From contig CM082598.2 in assembly GCA_040954595.2 (NCBI GenBank), forward strand, positions 7,936,001 through 8,000,000: a stretch of DNA of 64,000 bases. The letters are read 5' to 3'. A program made the position numbers and the translations under genes. This document shows, one piece after another, positions 62,201 to 64,000 of this stretch (position 1 is its first letter; the number at the start of each line of letters is the position of its first letter). The stretch comes from Balanoglossus misakiensis (taxonomy: Eukaryota > Hemichordata). The notes under the pieces were generated by a model. The model searched no databases, had not been told where the DNA came from, and worked only from the letters and a program-made list of their open reading frames with translations.

Positions 62201-63025
62201 TGACATATTGAACATGAAATTTGACAGTTTTTAATTTAATTATTAGAAAAAGTGAAAAAAAAGTTAAAAAGAAATAATCAGTCTAAAAAAAAAAATATAA
62301 AATAGTAAAATTCTCGAATTTTTTGAGGAATCAATATTTTCAACATTGATTGAGGGGGAGAATGGAGAAAAGAAAAACCACTCCCGTCATACTTAATTTG
62401 CATTTTAACTCTTTATTTTGCATGTCAATACTTTATTTGAATATTTGACAGGCCTAACAGTGTTGTCCCACTGTAGTTAAAGTTTTGGCCCAAGACTTGT
62501 AAATAGTTTTCCTCTGAATGGGTCTATGGTTCGTTTTTCGTATTGGTTCGTATCCATGGAATAAATCGTCGATTAGAGAAGACCGTGTCATCCTTGTACT
62601 TCTTCGCAACAATTCCATTTCTTAGTTCAAAATTTGATTTCACAATTCAACATTCCATTTTTCAGTACAACAATTCGATTTCACAACTTTGACTTACAGA
62701 TAGTCAGATTGAATCTGGCGTCTGCGTATTCACGTATGTAGATTCCTTCATTCAGAATTGGAATTTTACATTGTCAGCATAATTGGGATTTTGCATAGTC
62801 AGCGACATTCAGAAATCTGTTCCAACATAAATTCTACATGCGTGAATACGCAGACGCCTTGATAAAATTGTCATCAACTTCTTGGTTATCGGTAATATTA
62901 AACCCCAAACTAAATATATTTGTTTGTGAATTCTAAATTGTATTTCAAAATTAACATACCTTATAGCTCTCTTCGGTTCGCTGGAGCCGGATTGTTCTGA
63001 ACTTTGCGGAATGGTATTCCCACAT
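50203..63025 (-). CDS. Single-pass membrane protein with coiled coils, 3' end not found
   Basis: Six exons with matching phases: 63027-62960 (ATG at 63025-63023), 55471-55397, 54158-54120, 53732-53664, 52490-52291 and 50334-50203. All have AG acceptors and GT donors, giving about 193 codons, with a donor after the last (AG|GTATGG). The first two exons encode a basic helical segment (ERLKTLRCM). The third is a Pro-rich linker (DPLQDPPGKPN) and the fourth a transmembrane helix (WQWLLIAVAVLAVVCCVF). The fifth and sixth are long charged helices (KQQARLKIQLEWLEQNEAML; HFERMEEVLTTFDHKAKIL), likely coiled coil. No family was recognised. The ATG is near the start of the first exon seen, so an upstream exon is possible. 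Large introns hold Bel/Pao and foldback insertions. Confidence 0.75.
50895..52012. mobile_element. 1.1-kb foldback element in an intron of the membrane-protein gene
   Basis: Left arm 50895-51285 and right arm 51620-52012 are inverted relatives: GTGCACTTTGGGTTAAAAGC, CCCATGGCGGCCATTTT, GACAGCGCCCTCTTGTGGCC, GTTGTAAAACATGCTTGCTAC and ATCAGATCAATCTTG. Each arm itself contains a two-copy tandem repeat of about 117 bases. The middle (51322-51558, minus) is an open frame of 78 basic residues without known domain. Target duplication not clear. Confidence 0.75.
51322..51558 (-). CDS. Small open frame inside the foldback element
   Basis: 78 codons from ATG, rich in Lys, Arg, Gln and Ser (KPKKRVNLRKSV), with no membrane or metal-binding motif. 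It fills the unique centre between the inverted arms, so if real it belongs to the element and not to the host gene. Could be chance. Confidence 0.25.
   Translation of the reverse strand: MQRGKTTPFLQKVMGSREYRQLLKNMCYEKPSKAISNQQNPSGNQVGQLLVKPKKRVNLRKSVAKSHAPVPVGALGLV
52491..53259. other. Intron with CATACATA microsatellite
   Basis: A short CATACATACATA tract at about 52700-52730. No further exon seen. Confidence 0.5.
53260..53362. repeat. Perfect 42-bp inverted repeat, 19-base loop
   Basis: 53260-53301 and 53321-53362 are exact reverse complements (starting GTTGGGAGATTTTATGAATG). Lies in an intron of the membrane-protein gene. Confidence 0.9.
54159..55396. other. Intron, nothing else recognised
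   Basis: Contains one CACTAGAGGGCGCTGT motif near 54588, the same string found in the foldback arms at 51900. Short open frames lack support. Confidence 0.4.
55845..55849. repeat. Bel/Pao target duplication ATTCC (left)
   Basis: ATTCC precedes the left LTR and follows the right LTR at 62612-62616. Confidence 0.9.
55850..56098 (+). repeat. Left LTR
   Basis: Starts TGGAGAAAAG and ends TTCTTCGCAACA, following the TG..CA rule. Identical by eye to 62363-62611. An AATAAA lies near its end (about 56047). Confidence 0.93.
56102..56120 (+). promoter_or_regulatory. Primer-binding site, initiator tRNA-Met type
   Basis: TGGTAGCAGAGCATGGTTT begins three bases after the left LTR. It complements the 3' end of animal initiator tRNA-Met as I recall it with one mismatch. 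Confidence 0.7.
56130..62048 (+). CDS. Bel/Pao gag-pol polyprotein
   Basis: An unbroken 1972-residue frame. Order: N-terminal coiled-coil gag region rich in Glu/Lys (~1-230); DUF1759-type gag domain (~285-440, SIPRFSGDKRLYESWKAAF); zinc-knuckle cysteine/histidine motifs (~511-570); retroviral-type aspartic protease (~665-800, LLDDASTGTYI); reverse transcriptase (~920-1140) with the YMDD box near residue 1090; RNase H (~1268-1400, FVDAS, LELMGA, WSDS); integrase with H2C2 zinc site (~1610-1650) and DDE core (VAVDYAG, LSDNGTNF, HETMIKAA); C-terminal DUF5641-type domain (QVGDIVLVISPG). Key residues of all enzymes are visible and there is no frameshift or stop, so the copy is potentially functional. 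It makes the proteins for reverse transcription and integration of the element. Start: first ATG after the primer-binding site. Confidence 0.95.
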   Translation: MHEEQGSGQHLEEEVREEQPEDMEATEERVEDLKQSKSRAKAVFTRVRHQLLRLLEEEDPPTSCQQVRDFSQNLDAAVEKALDIMAKLSDEYQRLKDRQNRRKVSQEMDKLETEFTEAQNQVQDYIRARKVDSSSTGSRSSSKVHFRQQKEKEARQQVEKIQEEVRRKESELKYMKQQVEKESARRKKELDEQMRYDYGRLRAAEQDLKERYRELEYEIDTDIGLKCNPSSDIEDCISADMGEVTLHDNPPQQEPKEKSSQSKGIVHSTNTTSHQASNSVAIGQDLWKQLQRVSIPRFSGDKRLYESWKAAFYACIDQAPATPEYKLLQLRQYLSGEALKVIENLGHSATAYQAAKDRLERKYGGRRRQIALFLEDLDNVKPIRPGNCKDIERFADLLDIAVVNLKEAGRTDELGNGSLYTKLQKKLTETMLTQYHRWIFEKDRVESVETLREWIIQEAEFQTIASETVQGLANVTRNAEYRRVRANTRTFFGSAQVTENAKSSRYTSRRSCKVCGKQHGVWSCDQFKKMAISQRWELAKQLRLCYRCLGDDHQGRHCTRTRICGLDGCRDTHNRLLHRIWNQSGPQAPSQGNKNQYISFRNKTAEPNATSDNTIADSRRVPLRVTEGEHCGNTERLQTTMISESSDVQPITLRTVTVILKHGGRKIKANALLDDASTGTYINTDIAEELGLQGHTQPISVNVLNGHVKTFQTTPVEVGLESINGDVDMNICAFTTDRVTGNMRVIDWRSRNEKWSHLKGIDFPKLGARPIVDILIGLDYADLHYSFRDIRGKPGEPIARLTPLGWTCIGNPDGNQGRPLQTHFVRTYFVQDQTKLEDLNSTLRKFWEIDNLPSPAESLNVSLDDRTALELANRSLKLHNGRYQVGIPWREDAPELPDNYDMALRRLENTEKRLVKDPQVATAYSTTLNQYIEKGYIRKVPQSERKPENKWYLPHFPVVRPDKATTKTRIVFDASARYQGISLNDVIYQGPKLQPDLFDVLLRFRRHPVAVVSDIAEMYLRIEIPPDDRVFHRFLWRDLNQQEVPDEYEFSRVVFGVNSSPFLAQFVTQTHAKSHANDLPMAAETVLKSTYMDDSMDSVKNEQQAVRLYNELSELWEMAGMHARKWLSNSATVLEKIPTKDRACEVDLDQGELPAIKTLGIWWIAEEDVFTFRANPPNHDYVITKRNFLKKIATLFDPLGFLAPFIIRAKVLLQDMWAAGLDWDSDPGNNLTTRARKWFNELTDLENIKVPRCLQAPNELASMTLHVFVDASQDAYGAVVYARNEYEDATVSHHMIAAKTRVAPLTSISIPRLELMGAILGLRLSESIAEALGISLTEVVFWSDSMNVLWWIRSRSRKFKPFVANRVGEIQGSTNPDQWRYVSTKENPADLVTRGITAIDLAHEDLWWKGPEFLAKSPSDWPQNPVTKAAESEDAEMKKTYQPTTLVVNQPQSNNHCDQSKAKPEQHAKDVPAAVGALDTVLLRPDQFSSWTKLTRTQAWIYRFLHNCRHPKEGRRRGELLPDEIEEAEIVIIRRMQAESFPEEYSSLVHNKELPKKSKILSLRPRIDEDGLMRCDGRLRYADYLPYDVRYPVILPRRNWVTKLIVKYYHELGEHTAGTNHTLSALSARFWIIAGREEIRQWEHECAECRRRKAKAASQVMAPLPRIRLKMPLRAFADVAVDYAGQFITIQGRGKQRTKRYLCLFTCLATRAVHLEVAYGLDTDSFLNAFYRMVNRRGLPKCVLSDNGTNFVAADKELRELIQQLDKDQVSRSTANQGIKWSFNPPLAPHFGGVHETMIKAAKRAIYAILKNADITDEELLTAVTGAEALINSRPITYQSANPDDITPLTPNHFLHGQVGGQFAPDSVDTTDYTPRKRWRRLQELMKHFWKRWMQEWLPSLNVRKKWFTTKRNLQVGDIVLVISPGTQRGHWPLGLITDVHPGRDGHVRVVTVKTGETTFRRPISKVCPLEF
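62352..62362 (+). promoter_or_regulatory. Polypurine tract
   Basis: GAGGGGGAGAA directly abuts the right LTR, the expected plus-strand primer site. Confidence 0.8.
62363..62611 (+). repeat. Right LTR
   Basis: Same 249 bases as the left LTR, followed by ATTCC (62612-62616). Confidence 0.93.
62617..62959. other. Intron remainder
   Basis: Short degenerate repeats of ACAATTC.ATTTC.CA and an inverted pair (GGCGTCTGCGTATTCACG near 62718 against CGTGAATACGCAGACGCC near 62842), a small foldback of about 140 bases. Confidence 0.55.
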
Positions 63026-63027
63026 AT

Positions 63028-64000
63028 CTAAAAAAAAAATAATGAAATGACATCAAGGATGATAAATAACAAATTTCATTATTTCAAATAAAGTGGTATC
63101 ATACCACAGGTCTGTTTCTTCGTTTTCATGTAAGCTTACTTGCAAATTGAATATTAATAGCGGTGTAAATTTTCCAGGTCTGAGACAGTAAATTGTACTA
63201 GTTTACTGGTTATACATGTAATGAAGAATTACAGGCCCACCATTATAATCACAACTTGAAGCTGTCTAAGAGAGCGATCATTATTTAGGGCCTGAAGAGG
63301 TGTTTGAGGAATTTCACCAGGCACATATGCATGCCAAACCAGGCCTGTTGCTGGATTATAACCAAAGGTGTAAACTTACCCGCCTTATTGGTCAATACAC
63401 TGAGAAACATAGACAAATATGAGATGTTTATTGGAGGGCCAACTATATATATCAGGGGCATATACTTCGCCATAATATTACTCACTGTCTTAGCCCTATG
63501 TAACGCCTGGAACACACAGACCTGTACGCAGGGCTATAACTGTATATACTACTACAGAGTTTTACTCACATGCATGCAGATTTTTACCTGGAATTGTGTG
63601 TGGACGGCGTCTAATGTTTCCGTCAATAAACACATTCTACACTATACTCACAAGGTAAAACCTCGAGCTACGATTCTGCATCTGCGTTTGGGTTTAGTCG
63701 TGTATCACATCATATCGTGGCTGATTGCTTGGACCATGACTCCTTGATTCATCTCGATATGACTCGAGTGGAATCCACAATAAATCAATATAAATATTAC
63801 TTCTGGTCGATGCACCGACACTCGCTCGAGTCTCCTGGCGCTCGAGTGTTTTTTTTTGACAGGCCAAAGGTCAACCCTGTTGAGGGCGTGCTCCGGTTAT
63901 CATAATACTATACTATAAAACTAATTTTCAAGTTGAAAATGAATTTCGGACGGGAACGTGGGCCTGCACTGGTCGATACCACATTATTTATGGGACTGTC
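63028..64000. other. Upstream of the first visible exon
   Basis: May hold the 5' exon or promoter of the minus-strand membrane-protein gene. One GT/AG-bounded 20-base stretch near 63370-63400 is too short to call. Nothing else recognised. Confidence 0.35.

Larger units (their letters stand above)
55850..62611 (+). mobile_element. Complete Bel/Pao LTR retrotransposon
   Basis: 6762 bp with two 249-bp LTRs, 5-bp target duplication, primer-binding site, one polyprotein and polypurine tract. The LTRs look identical by eye, so insertion is recent. It lies in the intron between the first two exons of the membrane-protein gene, antisense to that gene. No envelope-type frame follows the polyprotein. 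Confidence 0.95.

Noticed and set aside
63304-63747. 147-codon frame on the plus strand
   Set aside because: No motif, unusual composition, no splice or promoter support; likely chance.

Overview
The window looks like nuclear DNA of a metazoan. It has AT-rich non-coding sequence, genes in short exons with GT..AG introns, many foldback (inverted-repeat) elements, a Bel/Pao LTR retrotransposon, Tc1 and THAP-type DNA transposon remains and a degraded LINE. The mix suggests a marine invertebrate, perhaps a hemichordate or cephalochordate, but nothing seen fixes the species.

Region 1 (888-14655) is the main discovery. It is a complete DNA transposon of about 13.8 kb, bounded by a 6-bp target duplication (TAATTG) and inverted ends starting TATGGAAAGCC. 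Each terminal inverted repeat is over 1 kb and consists almost wholly of a 21-22 bp minisatellite. Two genes run inward from the ends and converge. On the left is an intact DDE integrase-like transposase (2280-3638). On the right is a six-exon gene for a HECT-type E3 ubiquitin ligase with a ubiquitin-binding-type zinc finger (13270-5098, minus strand). The splice sites and reading phases of all six exons fit without a break, and the catalytic cysteine is present. The two proteins begin with the same SAM-like domain of about 55 residues, which ties them together as one system.

Region 2 (14656-30000) is repeat-rich. Four near-identical tandem copies of a 1474-bp unit (19843-25308) each carry an exon-like open frame on the minus strand, and a diverged inverted copy lies at 35948-36355. 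Tandem repeats with perfect DR1 nuclear-receptor motifs, several hairpins and a broken THAP/DDE transposase follow.

Region 3 (30000-49950) holds a 2.1-kb inverted-repeat element, a dead Tc1 transposase interrupted by a TTAA-flanked MITE, a LINE remnant, a 402-bp palindromic element with a 9-bp target duplication (Mutator-like), and a second TTAA MITE.

Region 4 (50203-63025) is a host gene on the minus strand: six consistent exons encoding a single-pass membrane protein with coiled-coil segments, incomplete at its 3' end. Its introns carry an intact Bel/Pao retrotransposon (55850-62611, LTRs identical by eye, 5-bp target duplication, one 1972-residue polyprotein), a 1.1-kb foldback element with a small open frame, and a perfect 42-bp hairpin.
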